In this document: positions 7,635 to 15,745 of the stretch, in pieces
Position numbering within the stretch: position 1 is the stretch's first letter
Layout of the letters: every line of letters starts with the position of its first letter
NCBI GenBank assembly: GCA_052161885.1
Contig: CP197396.1
Coordinates: forward strand, 5,208,001 to 5,272,000
Direction of reading: 5' to 3'
From: QKTW01 sp052161885
Lineage (GTDB): Bacteria > Bacteroidota > Bacteroidia > Chitinophagales > Chitinophagaceae
DNA: 64,000 nucleotides
Position numbers and translations under genes: made by a program
Notes under the pieces: model-generated
What the model was told of the DNA's origin: nothing
Database searches by the model: none
The model's input: only the letters and a program-made list of their open reading frames with translations

Positions 7635-8777
7635 ATGAATTTTGAACTTTCAGAAGAACAATTAGCCGTACAGGCTGCCGCACGCGATTTCGCAAAAAAC
7701 GAACTGCTGGCCGGCGTTATTGAGCGCGACGAGCACCAGAAATTCCCTGCAGAGCAGATCAAGAAACTGGGCGAACTCGGTTTCCTGGGTATGATGGTAG
7801 ACCCTAAGTACGGCGGATCCGGCATGGACACTGTTTCTTACGTACTGGCTATGGAAGAAATCTCCAAGATAGATGCTTCCGTTTCCGTATGTATGAGTGT
7901 AAACAACTCACTCGTATGCTGGGGCCTTGAAACATTTGGTTCTGAAGAGCAAAAACAAAAATACCTGACAGAGCTGGCAAGCGGCCAGAAGATAGGCGCA
8001 TTCCTGCTCAGCGAGCCTGAAGCTGGTTCTGATGCCACATCTCAGCGTACTACAGCAGAAGATATGGGCGACCATTACCTGCTCAACGGTACCAAAAACT
8101 GGATTACAAACGGTAACTCCGCTTCATACTACCTCGTTATTGCACAGACGCATCCTGATAAAGCACACCGCGGTATCAATGCGCTGATCGTGCATAAAGA
8201 CTGGCCGGGTGTAACTGTAGGTGCCAAAGAAAATAAAATGGGTATCCGCGGTTCTGATACGCACAGCATCATGTTCCAGGATGTGAAAGTGCCTAAGGAA
8301 AACCGTATTGGTGAAGATGGCTTCGGCTTTAAATTTGCCATGAAGACCCTCGCCGGCGGTCGCATCGGTATTGCTTCACAGGCGCTTGGTATTGCCAGCG
8401 GCGCGCTGGAGCTTGCTATCAAATATTCCAAAGAGCGTAAGGCTTTCGGTAAAGAGATCATGAACCACCAGGCCATCGCCTTTAAGCTGGCCGATATGGC
8501 TACTGCTATTGAAGGCGCGCGCCTGCTGTGCCTCAAAGCTGCATGGCTTAAAGATCAGCATAAAGATTATGAGCAGGCTGCTGCTATGGCAAAACTGTAC
8601 GCTTCTGAAATAGCCCAGTGGGTAACGAATGAAGCTGTACAGATACACGGCGGTTATGGCTATGTAAAAGAATTCCACGTAGAGCGCCTGATGCGCGATG
8701 CGAAGATCACACAGATCTATGAAGGTACCAGCGAGGTGCAGAAAATAGTGATCAGCCGTAATGTGCTGAAAGACTAA
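7635..8777 (+). CDS. Acyl-CoA dehydrogenase, short-chain type
   Basis: A 380-residue FAD enzyme that oxidises acyl-CoA to the enoyl-CoA in fatty acid or branched-chain amino acid breakdown. Domains in order: helical N-terminal (1-115), central beta domain with AFLLSEPEAGSDA (about 130) and the FAD-contacting NGTKNWITNG, and C-terminal helical domain with RIGIASQALGIA and QIHGGYGY. The catalytic base is Glu363 in QIYEGTSEVQ, as in short-chain and isovaleryl-type members. Length is standard. Codon use and strong promoter suggest high expression. Chain-length preference cannot be told from sequence; a butyryl-CoA or general short-chain role is most likely. Confidence 0.93.
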   Translation: MNFELSEEQLAVQAAARDFAKNELLAGVIERDEHQKFPAEQIKKLGELGFLGMMVDPKYGGSGMDTVSYVLAMEEISKIDASVSVCMSVNNSLVCWGLETFGSEEQKQKYLTELASGQKIGAFLLSEPEAGSDATSQRTTAEDMGDHYLLNGTKNWITNGNSASYYLVIAQTHPDKAHRGINALIVHKDWPGVTVGAKENKMGIRGSDTHSIMFQDVKVPKENRIGEDGFGFKFAMKTLAGGRIGIASQALGIASGALELAIKYSKERKAFGKEIMNHQAIAFKLADMATAIEGARLLCLKAAWLKDQHKDYEQAAAMAKLYASEIAQWVTNEAVQIHGGYGYVKEFHVERLMRDAKITQIYEGTSEVQKIVISRNVLKD

Positions 8778-8851
8778 TGAGAATGTGAGATATCAGATAT
8801 GAGACGTGAGATCTCAGACATGAAACGTCAGATGTTTTTCGTTTTTACATA

Positions 8852-8882
8852 AAAAATCCCGGCAATAACCGCCGGGATTTTT
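8852..8882. terminator. Bidirectional terminator between acyl-CoA dehydrogenase and PI-PLC-like gene
   Basis: Perfect 12-bp arms AAAAATCCCGGC (8852-8863) and complement (8871-8882) with a 7-nt loop; A-run on one side and T-run on the other, so it can end both convergent transcripts. Confidence 0.85.
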
Positions 8883-8897
8883 ATTTATAACAATTTA

Positions 8898-10415
8898 CTA
8901 TCCGATCACCCAGTCAAATCCACCGGTTACTCCGCCATTGGGATTCGTACTTACCGGGGCTACAGCAAGATACTGATCTGTAGCGGCCAGCAGGTAATGA
9001 TTCGTGTTCAGCACACTGCGGAAACGTATGATATCTCCTTTTTCCACAGCGCCCTGCTTACCCGGGGTATTGTTGGCCGGGCTCCACTCTATGATCCATT
9101 CTACCGCCTGGCTGTTCTTCTGGTAGCTGCCTGCCTCATCGTCATAAAACAGGTTGATGCCTTTGCCTTTGCTACCCACACTTTCCAGGTATATATAAAT
9201 ATCGTTGCTGAACTGGGAAGACATGATACGTACCGTGTCGCCATAAGCCAGCTCATATTCGCCGCTGCCGGCCACTTTGATAAACGAGTGCGGCACGGCA
9301 TTATCTATGTTACCGTCCATATAGCACTGCGCATAGTTCCACTCATCCCCGGCGTAATAGAAGGCTTTACCTATGTATGCGTTGCCGTTTGAGAGACTTA
9401 ACTTATACCCCTTTCCCTGCAATACCTGGGTAGAGGAGCCGACAATGTTCATGGCAATCAGGTTATCGATAAGGCGGGGAGTAGGAAAATCCATGATCAC
9501 CGTGCCGAGCCGGAATGTATACGGCCCGTTCTTCTGCTGAAGCACGATCATCTGCTCCAGGAAATCCTGCAGCAACGGGTTGATCTCATCTGCAAACGTC
9601 CACGGGGCACCGCCACCTGAAGCGCTGGTAAAGTTGATCCACCAGTTGCCATCAGGGTATTTATTAGCGGCATCTGTAAGGAACGGCGCAATATGCTGCG
9701 AAAACTTCTTATCGCCCTGGTCTGCAAATCGCATTCTAAATACATCCTGTATCATTTTTGGCACCGGCCCGGCTGTAGGAGCAGTCGTCGCGCTGTCGTC
9801 GGGCCAGTCAGTTACGCCATCTATACCTTTGGCAGAGCCTGTGTATCTTCTCAGCAGCACTATATGGCCTTTGCTGGCTGTAAGCACGGGCACTGTATCG
9901 CCGGTATAGAAAAGAGGTTCTGCAGGGTTGGGCTGCTGCATGGTGTTATTTAAAAACGGATCCAGTGCAGCTGTGAACGTTGCATCTGCCACATTCCATT
10001 CATTCTTTATAGACATAATGATCGTCTCTGTATCATTATCTCTCAGGAAGTCGCTGCAGGTGTCTACGATATCCGAAAACCAGACATTACAGCGCGTGCT
10101 TGAACTTGGTTTATCGCCGTGATATATCATCAGATCATTGCTGCCATTGTTCAGTTCCGGCACCAGGCGAATGTCTATAAAGCGTATTCCATGTTCCAGC
10201 TGGTCCTGCAGCGTCATCGTCTGGCACCGGGAGGCGTTGCCCGCAGGTACATTCCAGGTACCCGTATCGTGCGTGCCGGGAACCGTAAGGTCTGTGAAGC
10301 GAAGTGAGGTAGTGGGGTTGGGGCCTATGAGAAAGCCCATCCAGCGGTTGCGCATAGTTTTGATCGTTGCGCCCGCAGCAGCCAGTGCAGGCGCAGCAGT
10401 TGATCCTTGTGTCAT
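8898..10415 (-). CDS. PI-PLC X-domain protein with C-terminal lectin-like region
   Basis: A 505-residue protein of the phosphatidylinositol-specific phospholipase C X-domain family. Residues 40-340 carry the TIM-barrel landmarks: PGTHDT with His49, FIDIR with Asp81/Arg83, YHGD with His99, and the late IMDFPTPRLIDNLIAMN segment. The two His positions match the general acid/base of bacterial PI-PLCs. Residues 350-505 form a separate region of repeated Gly/Tyr/Trp-rich strands (GKGYKLSLSNGNAYIG, NTNHYLLAA) suggestive of a beta-trefoil or ricin-like binding module. There is no clear signal peptide; the N-terminus is an Ala-rich, non-hydrophobic segment. Promoter element TACATTTG at 10451-10458. 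Confidence 0.85.
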   Translation of the reverse strand: MTQGSTAAPALAAAGATIKTMRNRWMGFLIGPNPTTSLRFTDLTVPGTHDTGTWNVPAGNASRCQTMTLQDQLEHGIRFIDIRLVPELNNGSNDLMIYHGDKPSSSTRCNVWFSDIVDTCSDFLRDNDTETIIMSIKNEWNVADATFTAALDPFLNNTMQQPNPAEPLFYTGDTVPVLTASKGHIVLLRRYTGSAKGIDGVTDWPDDSATTAPTAGPVPKMIQDVFRMRFADQGDKKFSQHIAPFLTDAANKYPDGNWWINFTSASGGGAPWTFADEINPLLQDFLEQMIVLQQKNGPYTFRLGTVIMDFPTPRLIDNLIAMNIVGSSTQVLQGKGYKLSLSNGNAYIGKAFYYAGDEWNYAQCYMDGNIDNAVPHSFIKVAGSGEYELAYGDTVRIMSSQFSNDIYIYLESVGSKGKGINLFYDDEAGSYQKNSQAVEWIIEWSPANNTPGKQGAVEKGDIIRFRSVLNTNHYLLAATDQYLAVAPVSTNPNGGVTGGFDWVIG

Positions 10416-10450
10416 GGTAATTGGTTTTGGTGTTAGAGAATGCGGTTTCC

Positions 10451-10458
10451 CAAATGTA
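10451..10458 (-). promoter_or_regulatory. -7 promoter element of PI-PLC-like gene
   Basis: Minus-strand TACATTTG, exact TAnnTTTG, 36 nt upstream of the ATG at 10415. Confidence 0.5.
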
Positions 10459-10635
10459 CAGGATCGGACCTGTATTTATTTTGTTGCATCTCAAATGCTG
10501 GTTAAGAACTTTTTGGAGGCCGGGCTGCAGAATACCTGCAGGCCTGCAGTGGCGTTGGCACCATTCATCTGCAAGATGCTATTGAGCATTGGTTCTTTCT
10601 CCTGATTTCATGTAATTACTCTTCAATCAAAAAAC

Positions 10636-10643
10636 TATATTTG
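10636..10643 (+). promoter_or_regulatory. -7 promoter element of XRE regulator gene
   Basis: TATATTTG, exact match to TAnnTTTG, 22 nt before the ATG at 10666. Confidence 0.5.
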
Positions 10644-10665
10644 TATCATCTTATCATTAAAGAAT

Positions 10666-11100
10666 ATGGCACATAACAAAGCACACCATGGCAGGAACCT
10701 GCGTAAATTCAGGGAGTGGAGAGATATGAAGCAGGAAACACTGGCTTTTGAAATGGGCGATGACTGGACACAGAAGAAGATATCTACGCTGGAGCGCAAG
10801 GATGTAATAGAACCTGCGCTGTTGCAGCAGCTCTCACAAATATTGAAAATGCCCGTAGAGGCTTTTGACAACCTGAATGAAGACCCGAGTATAAACATCA
10901 TTAACAGCACATTTTCTGATAATGCTATTGGCGGAGGAATTGCAGGCGATGTAGTTAATAATATTAATCCGATAGACAAATGGCTGGAAGCGCTGGCCGA
11001 AAATAAAGCGTTGTATGAACGCCTGCTGCAGGCGGAGAAAGAAAAGAATGAACTGCTTACTTCTATGCTTGAGAAGCTGGAAGGATTGATGAAGAAGTGA
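10666..11100 (+). CDS. XRE-family helix-turn-helix protein
   Basis: A 144-residue DNA-binding protein. Residues 10-65 form a Cro/C1-type helix-turn-helix: GRNLRKFREWRDMKQETLAFEMG and KKISTLERK, with the second helix partly modified by a GDDWTQ insert that is common in Bacteroidota members. The middle (about 75-105) has the Asn/Ile-rich stretch NIINSTFSDNAIGGGIAGD, and the C-terminus (about 110-144) is a Lys/Glu/Leu coiled coil likely to mediate dimerisation. It converges with the two-gene ATPase/nuclease-like operon, its stop lying 13 bp from theirs. A regulatory link is possible but not shown. Confidence 0.85.
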   Translation: MAHNKAHHGRNLRKFREWRDMKQETLAFEMGDDWTQKKISTLERKDVIEPALLQQLSQILKMPVEAFDNLNEDPSINIINSTFSDNAIGGGIAGDVVNNINPIDKWLEALAENKALYERLLQAEKEKNELLTSMLEKLEGLMKK

Positions 11101-11113
11101 GGGTAAAGTTTGT

Positions 11114-11653
11114 TTATACTTGAGCAACAGAGAAACCGTCTCGCTCCTCCAGCAGGGAAGTACTTAATATTTTTGCTCCTACTTTGTGGGAATATTTCAA
11201 CCTGTTTAATTTTAATTGCATGCCCTGAACGCGTTTCCGGTAATTCTCAGTTTTCAGATGGCTCCCGGCTGGTATATCTTCTTCCATAAAAAGTATTATG
11301 GTTATTCTTTCAGGTGGAAATAAAGAATCATCACAAAAAATGCCCAACTCTTTATTTTGAGTATATGCCACGAGATAAATTGCAGAAAGTGTATGTAATG
11401 CTTTTCGTATAACTTCCAGGGGCAAAGTGGCAGACTGCCGCTTCCGGTTTTCTACTTCATAGTTTCTGAAGTCTTTAACTTCCAGCAAAATTAGATGAGT
11501 ATAGTCCGGAGGGCTTATTAAAAAATCAACGGCTGCGAGCTCAGCCCCGGTAGGCTCCATTTTATGCCGGTAAAATTTTGTTTCGTCATATTTTATCACC
11601 CGCCAATCGTTCGGAAACGTAAATACAAGATTGCCTTCTTTTATTGCTGCCAT
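11114..11653 (-). CDS. Putative PD-(D/E)XK nuclease-like protein
   Basis: A 179-residue protein of no family I can name. The segment from 40 to 63 looks like the core of a PD-(D/E)XK nuclease: AVDFLI with Asp43, a short turn, then the strand LILLEVKDF with Glu58 and Lys60 (spacing D-x14-E-x-K). A following helix-forming region (PLEVIRKALHTLSAIYLVAYT) and a further strand IIILF-type segment near 120-128 fit the rest of the fold. It starts 2 bp after the stop codon of the ATPase, so both are translated from one mRNA. Nuclease activity is inferred from this motif only. Confidence 0.65.
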   Translation of the reverse strand: MAAIKEGNLVFTFPNDWRVIKYDETKFYRHKMEPTGAELAAVDFLISPPDYTHLILLEVKDFRNYEVENRKRQSATLPLEVIRKALHTLSAIYLVAYTQNKELGIFCDDSLFPPERITIILFMEEDIPAGSHLKTENYRKRVQGMQLKLNRLKYSHKVGAKILSTSLLEERDGFSVAQV

Positions 11654-11655
11654 GA

Positions 11656-12696
11656 TTAAATAACTTCTGAAAAACGATCAGTTTGTTCTAATTCCGCTTC
11701 CAGCGAAGCAATATCCTGCAATGCCTCAAGATCATCTGCTGTATCTACATTCGTACTATGATCGTCATTTGCAGATAGTGAAAAATAGCGTACCCTATTC
11801 CCATTGTTCCTTTTGCTAAGTATATGTAATTCTTTAAGCAGGAAAAGGCTGTGTGTTGCAATGATTATCTGGAATTTTCTTGCGGAAAGCAGCATCAGCA
11901 TTTCTGCAAGCTTTTTTATCAATAGCGGGTTCAGATTTGCCTCAGGTTCGTCCCAGAATAATGCAGTCGTATCATTTACACTCCCGTTTTTCAATAAAAA
12001 TGTTAGCGTTGATAGTTTCCTGATTCCTTCTGCCACGAGGTCAATTTCCAGCCGCCCGCCATCTGTCTGGTATAAATAAAACTTCCCGTTTTCATTCTTT
12101 ATAGCCCCGCCGGCCATCTGCTCCAGGGAATCAACTATATCTTTTATTTTGTCCAGTCTTGGGCCGCGAAGCAATGGATGATCTAATCGTTCGCATAAAT
12201 CGGGATAAGTCTCGTCAATGGAAAGCTGGTAATTGTTATAAAGCCCACGTAAGCCGGGAAAAAGTGATAAAAGTTCTTTAGTTGGGATAAATATTGGTAA
12301 AGCAGGTGCAAAAGCGCCCGGTATTGCTCCGTCCAACTGCACCTCGGTAGTACTTCTTGTTGAAAAAGAAAATGAAAAGCCAGAACCTTTAGGTTTCTCA
12401 AACGCCACACTAACCTGGGTCTTGTTATGCCCTTGCTGACGCCTGGTAAGCCGGCCAAGGCTTTCGGGCCTGAAGATCCTTATCAGATCATCAGCAACAG
12501 CTTTTTGCCATGATATTTTGCTTTGACTGTGTTGTTTTTTCTGATTGAAACTTGTTTTTGCAAGAGAATATGCCAGTTTTAGAATATGGCTTTTCCCTGT
12601 GCCATTTGTGCCAATAATAACATTTAACCCAGGAGAAAATGAAAATTCTGCATGCTCAAATGCTGTGAAATTTTTTATATCTAGCTGGTTTAGCAT
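11656..12696 (-). CDS. SMC/OLD-like AAA ATPase (AAA_21 type)
   Basis: A 346-residue ATPase of the ABC/SMC-like group found in OLD, RecF-like and anti-phage proteins. It starts with LDIKNFTAFEHAEFSF, Walker A GTNGTGKS at 29-36, a signature-like segment AEGIRKLST at 222-230, Walker B LFWDEPEANLNP with Asp249/Glu250, and the H-loop IIATHS with His282. Between 40 and 220 lies a variable insert. There is no TOPRIM domain at the C-terminus, unlike OLD nucleases; the downstream gene may supply the nuclease. Length is at the short end. An exact -7 element TAGATTTG is at 12726-12733. Confidence 0.88.
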   Translation of the reverse strand: MLNQLDIKNFTAFEHAEFSFSPGLNVIIGTNGTGKSHILKLAYSLAKTSFNQKKQHSQSKISWQKAVADDLIRIFRPESLGRLTRRQQGHNKTQVSVAFEKPKGSGFSFSFSTRSTTEVQLDGAIPGAFAPALPIFIPTKELLSLFPGLRGLYNNYQLSIDETYPDLCERLDHPLLRGPRLDKIKDIVDSLEQMAGGAIKNENGKFYLYQTDGGRLEIDLVAEGIRKLSTLTFLLKNGSVNDTTALFWDEPEANLNPLLIKKLAEMLMLLSARKFQIIIATHSLFLLKELHILSKRNNGNRVRYFSLSANDDHSTNVDTADDLEALQDIASLEAELEQTDRFSEVI

Positions 12697-12725
12697 GTTT
12701 TGATACAGTTTTGCTTATTGATAAA

Positions 12726-12733
12726 CAAATCTA
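12726..12733 (-). promoter_or_regulatory. -7 promoter element of ATPase/nuclease-like operon
   Basis: Minus-strand TAGATTTG, exact TAnnTTTG, 30 nt upstream of the ATG at 12696. The rest of this intergenic stretch is AT-rich until the GC-rich tandem array begins at 12853. Confidence 0.5.
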
Positions 12734-12852
12734 TACTATTTGCCCTTTAATGTGTAGTACAATATTGTTTTTTTCAATCAGGCATATCTCTTTTAACAGA
12801 GGGCAACACACTGTGCATTTTCATCCTGTTTTACCACCGGCCCTAAGTGGCG

Positions 12853-13041
12853 GCCATATAGTTATCCGCGTTGGCCGGGTAGCTGACCTTCCCGGCCATG
12901 TGGCTAGCCCGGCTGGCCATGCGGGCAGGTCTTCCGGCCACGTGGCTAATCCGGCCAGCCACGTGAGCAAATGCACTAGCCATGTGGGCAGGTTGCCCGG
13001 CCACGCAGGCAAGTCGGCTGGCCACATGGGCAAATCTGCGA
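12853..13041. repeat. Nine-copy 21-bp GC-rich tandem array
   Basis: Nine consecutive units of exactly 21 bp, beginning at 12853, 12874, 12895, 12916, 12937, 12958, 12979, 13000 and 13021. The last seven start with GCCAYGYGNGC or a close variant; the first two are more diverged (GCCATATAG, GCCGGGTAG). The unit boundary gives TGGCCA/CGGCCA and many units contain CACGTG-like palindromes. The array is much more GC-rich than its flanks, which are AT-rich (about 12700-12835 and 13045-13190). Because 21 is a multiple of three, frames on both strands stay open across it; this is not taken as coding. Confidence 0.85.
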
Positions 13042-13196
13042 TAAATAAATTTTATTTAATGAAAATCAATTATTTATGATTTAGTCATAAAAACTGCGAT
13101 TTATACTGTATGATAATATATTTTCTGTTATGTGCTGTCGGTAAAAATTTTGTGCATTTTTTTAATAAAATATAATTTGCGCCAAAACGTACCCTT

Positions 13197-13889
13197 ATGT
13201 CGAAAGAATATTACCTCCCGAAAGGAGATGCACCCAGAAACCTATGGCTTAAAAACTTCGCCGCAAAGCTTCCGGGCTATGCCGTGCGGTACAATATTGA
13301 CAATGCCGAGGTCATTGATATACAGCATGGCAGTGCCGATTTTGATTACCGGATCAACATGGTGAATCAATGGAAGACCTACATATCTAAATGGGTTGCC
13401 TACAAAGACGAACTGCGTAATGGCATAGCTGCCGGTGCTGTGCCGAGCGCAGCGCCAACGCTTCCCAACCTGCCCGGGGTACAGACGGTTGCTGCTCCCG
13501 GTATTTTCAAACGTGTGGCTTCGGTAGTGGCACGTATCAAAGCTCATGGCGCTTATACAGAGTCTGACGGGCTGGATATGGGCATCATAGGCGTAGAACA
13601 CTCTATAGATTATACCACATTAAAACCGGAGGTGAGCGTACGGATAGGTAGCGGCGGTGTGCCTGAGATCGTATGGACCAAACTGAGCATGGACGGCATT
13701 GCTATATATAAAGACAGCGGCAGCGGTTTTGTATTCTACGATCTTGACAACCACCCTCATTACCAGGACAAGCATCCGCTGCCTGCCGGTGCGCAAAGCG
13801 CAGTCTGGAAGTATAAGATCATTTACCGTGAAGATGATGTAGAAGTAGGGCAGTGGAGCGATGTGCTTACCATTACGGTAACTGCCTGA
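13197..13889 (+). CDS. Conserved hypothetical protein
   Basis: A 230-residue protein without signal peptide or membrane segment. The N-terminal half is helical (NLWLKNFAAKL, NMVNQWKTYISKWVAYKDELRNG) and is followed by a Pro/Ala-rich linker near residues 80-105. The C-terminal half looks like a beta-sandwich (VSVRIGSGGVPEIVWTK, VWKYKIIYREDDVEVGQWSDVLTITVTA), similar to a fibronectin-type domain end. I have no family name; the arrangement is familiar from Bacteroidota proteins of unknown function. It sits immediately after the 21-bp array and is followed by a hairpin terminator at 13926-13953. Confidence 0.65.
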   Translation: MSKEYYLPKGDAPRNLWLKNFAAKLPGYAVRYNIDNAEVIDIQHGSADFDYRINMVNQWKTYISKWVAYKDELRNGIAAGAVPSAAPTLPNLPGVQTVAAPGIFKRVASVVARIKAHGAYTESDGLDMGIIGVEHSIDYTTLKPEVSVRIGSGGVPEIVWTKLSMDGIAIYKDSGSGFVFYDLDNHPHYQDKHPLPAGAQSAVWKYKIIYREDDVEVGQWSDVLTITVTA

Positions 13890-13925
13890 CAGAAATGATG
13901 TAAAGAATAGCCTGTAAGGGGTAAT

Positions 13926-13953
13926 GCCGGTTCTCCCAGGGACCGGCTTTTTT
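13926..13953 (+). terminator. Terminator of conserved hypothetical gene
   Basis: 6-bp stem GCCGGT/ACCGGC with a 10-nt loop followed by a run of six T, 36 bp after the stop at 13889. Confidence 0.7.
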
Positions 13954-14000
13954 ATCATTTTGCAGTGGATAGCTACCGGAAGCAAAACAATGGAATATAA

Positions 14001-14696
14001 TTACTGTTCATCTGCAATGTAGGTATCCGTATCGTCACTCAGATCCGTAAGTTTCAATACCATTTTAGGCACAGCCTTCTTTTTATAATCTTTCCGTTTT
14101 CCCTTTTCAGTTGTCTCATACCGCTCCTGTATGCCCGTCACCAGGTTTACATCAATGGTATAGTCGCCGGTTTCAGGATGCCCGGCCCAGTAGCTGTAAC
14201 TGTTGGCTCCGATCACATACCAGTCATTGTCTTTATACCGGGCGTAATAAGAAATGACATCCCGCTCTGTGCCACCGGTAAGAAAGCTGATGCACAAGAT
14301 ATTTCTGCGTACAGACAGGTTGGAATAGGGATCGAGCCCCTGAACGCCCCAGTTACATTTGCCAAACATTTTTGTTGCCTTGACAGACAGCGCATACCCG
14401 CTTTGATGCCCGAAGAGTATCAGCAGCATTTTCAGGTGAAACGCTTCCCCGCTACTAAAGCAGTCCTTATCTTCTGGTGTGGGCTTAATTTGCTGTATCA
14501 CCAATGCAGCGTCATTCACGCCGTCTCTGTTAAAGTCGCCCAAAACAGAATCCCTGATCTCCCAGCCCGCCGGGATAAAAGATCTGATGTTTTTGCCGGA
14601 AGTACTGATCTGCGGATAAGGTGAAGATTGTGCGAAGCCGGCAGCTCCAGCCAGCAGCATCGGTATTGCAAGGGTAATTATTTTTCTTAGGTGCAT
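14001..14696 (-). CDS. Secreted protein with calcium-loop motif
   Basis: A 231-residue exported protein (signal peptide to about residue 22, ending GFAQ). The mature protein has a DFNRDGVNDAAL segment near residues 53-64, an FG-GAP/EF-type Ca2+ loop (DxNxDGxxD), then alternating strands ending in a Lys-rich region near 200-215. It resembles secreted Bacteroidota proteins with VCBS-like repeats. The function is unknown. Gene order puts it just after the AraC-type regulator on the same strand, with about 40 bp between the two genes, so they may be co-transcribed. Confidence 0.7.
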   Translation of the reverse strand: MHLRKIITLAIPMLLAGAAGFAQSSPYPQISTSGKNIRSFIPAGWEIRDSVLGDFNRDGVNDAALVIQQIKPTPEDKDCFSSGEAFHLKMLLILFGHQSGYALSVKATKMFGKCNWGVQGLDPYSNLSVRRNILCISFLTGGTERDVISYYARYKDNDWYVIGANSYSYWAGHPETGDYTIDVNLVTGIQERYETTEKGKRKDYKKKAVPKMVLKLTDLSDDTDTYIADEQ

Positions 14697-14736
14697 ATTT
14701 CGCTGTTACTATAAAGCATTAACAGGTGGCAAAAAA

Positions 14737-15552
14737 CTAGGAAATTTTTGACGGCGATACCCCATACATCTTCTTAAATGCAAACGAAAAATGCGACAGG
14801 TCTTCAAAGCCCAGGTCCAGGTATACATCTGACGGGGCACGGCCTTTTTCACGGATCTGGTAGTATGCTTCCTGCAAACGGCGCTGCAGCAGCCACTGCC
14901 CGGGCGAGGCATGGAATATCTTCTCAAAATCGCGCTTGAAGGTTGCCAGGCTGCGACCGGTGAGATAAGCAAAACGTTTCAGCTGCACATTAAAATGGAA
15001 GTTCCTGTTCATAAAGGCCTCGAGGTCTATCTTGCCGGGCTCGGTAAAATCAAACAAGATGTTCTTCAGCTCCGGGTTGGTCTGCAGGAGTATCAGTATG
15101 GCTTCTTTCAGTTTTATAGCCTGCAGGTCATTGCCGATGTGTTGGTTTGTTTCAAAATAAGGCAGCAGCGATTCCATAAAACTTTTATACAGTTTCTCCG
15201 GCTTCAGCTCTATGAAAGCATCGTCCGATCCTTGCCAGGCGGAGGCTTTATAGCCATATTCCCGGGCAAAATTGCGGAGTGTTTCCTGGTCGAGGTAGAG
15301 AGAAAGTCCTTTGAACTCGCCGTTCTCCGGTGGTATCTTGGTAAATTTCACCAGTTGGTTGCGACGTGTAAGCCGGAAGTCGCCCTCGCGGAAAATGTGT
15401 TCTTTATTGCCATCGCTGGTAACGAGCGAGCCTGCCATCTGGTAGCTGAAAACATGCTCCGGCACAAACTGCTCGCCCTCGCGGCTGCGGGTAAAATAGC
15501 AGGAGTAGAGTATCTGCGGCATTTTGTTTTCTTCTTCGCGCTGCTCAAACAT
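14737..15552 (-). CDS. AraC-family transcriptional regulator
   Basis: A 271-residue regulator. The ATG at 15552 is preferred because an upstream in-frame extension to 15729 runs through a hairpin and repeat region and has no domain character. N-terminal half is a cupin-like sensor domain (FSYQMAGSLVTS, FREGDFRLTRRNQLVKF), C-terminal 100 residues are the two helix-turn-helix units: LKRFAYLTGRSLATFKRDFEKIF and VYLDLGFEDLSHFSFAFKKMYGVSPS. The second is the typical AraC signature. The ligand is unknown. It lies next to a secreted protein gene and the palindromic repeat island; target genes cannot be named. Confidence 0.9.
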   Translation of the reverse strand: MFEQREEENKMPQILYSCYFTRSREGEQFVPEHVFSYQMAGSLVTSDGNKEHIFREGDFRLTRRNQLVKFTKIPPENGEFKGLSLYLDQETLRNFAREYGYKASAWQGSDDAFIELKPEKLYKSFMESLLPYFETNQHIGNDLQAIKLKEAILILLQTNPELKNILFDFTEPGKIDLEAFMNRNFHFNVQLKRFAYLTGRSLATFKRDFEKIFHASPGQWLLQRRLQEAYYQIREKGRAPSDVYLDLGFEDLSHFSFAFKKMYGVSPSKIS

Positions 15553-15611
15553 AGGTCTAAAATTAAGAAAGAAAGTAATGATGTATTTGCTTCGGTAGAT
15601 GTTGCATAGTT

Positions 15612-15640
15612 GCTGGCCGGAGCGGGATGTTCCGGCCAGC
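15612..15640. repeat. Hairpin upstream of AraC-type gene
   Basis: Perfect 10-bp inverted repeat GCTGGCCGGA (15612-15621) and TCCGGCCAGC (15631-15640), 9-nt loop, 60 bp before the AraC-type start codon. It could be part of the leader, an operator, or a member of the repeat island that continues to 15970. Confidence 0.6.
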
Positions 15641-15662
15641 TGATTAATGTCTGGTGTCGTAT

Positions 15663-15745
15663 TTCGGCTGCGCTCAATGTGATACCGGGGCTTTACTAAT
15701 GCGGAACCGGATTTTAAAATTTTTGTCATGCTGAGCGTAGCCGAA
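15663..15745. repeat. Imperfect inverted repeat pair, REP-like
   Basis: TTCGGCTGCGCTCAATGTGA at 15663-15682 and, 43 bp on, TCATGCTGAGCGTAGCCGAA at 15726-15745, which is its inverted copy with a few mismatches. Such GCTGAGCG-type sequences are common dispersed intergenic elements in this phylum. Confidence 0.6.

Noticed and set aside
12840..13045. CRISPR array
   Set aside because: The 21-bp units are contiguous without spacers, and no cas genes are nearby.
12711..13079. Open frames on both strands across the 21-bp array (heptapeptide repeats such as HVGRLPG or LPAWPAG)
   Set aside because: All frames stay open because the unit is 21 bp. None has a start site or coding character outside the array, so the repeat is treated as DNA and not as a protein.
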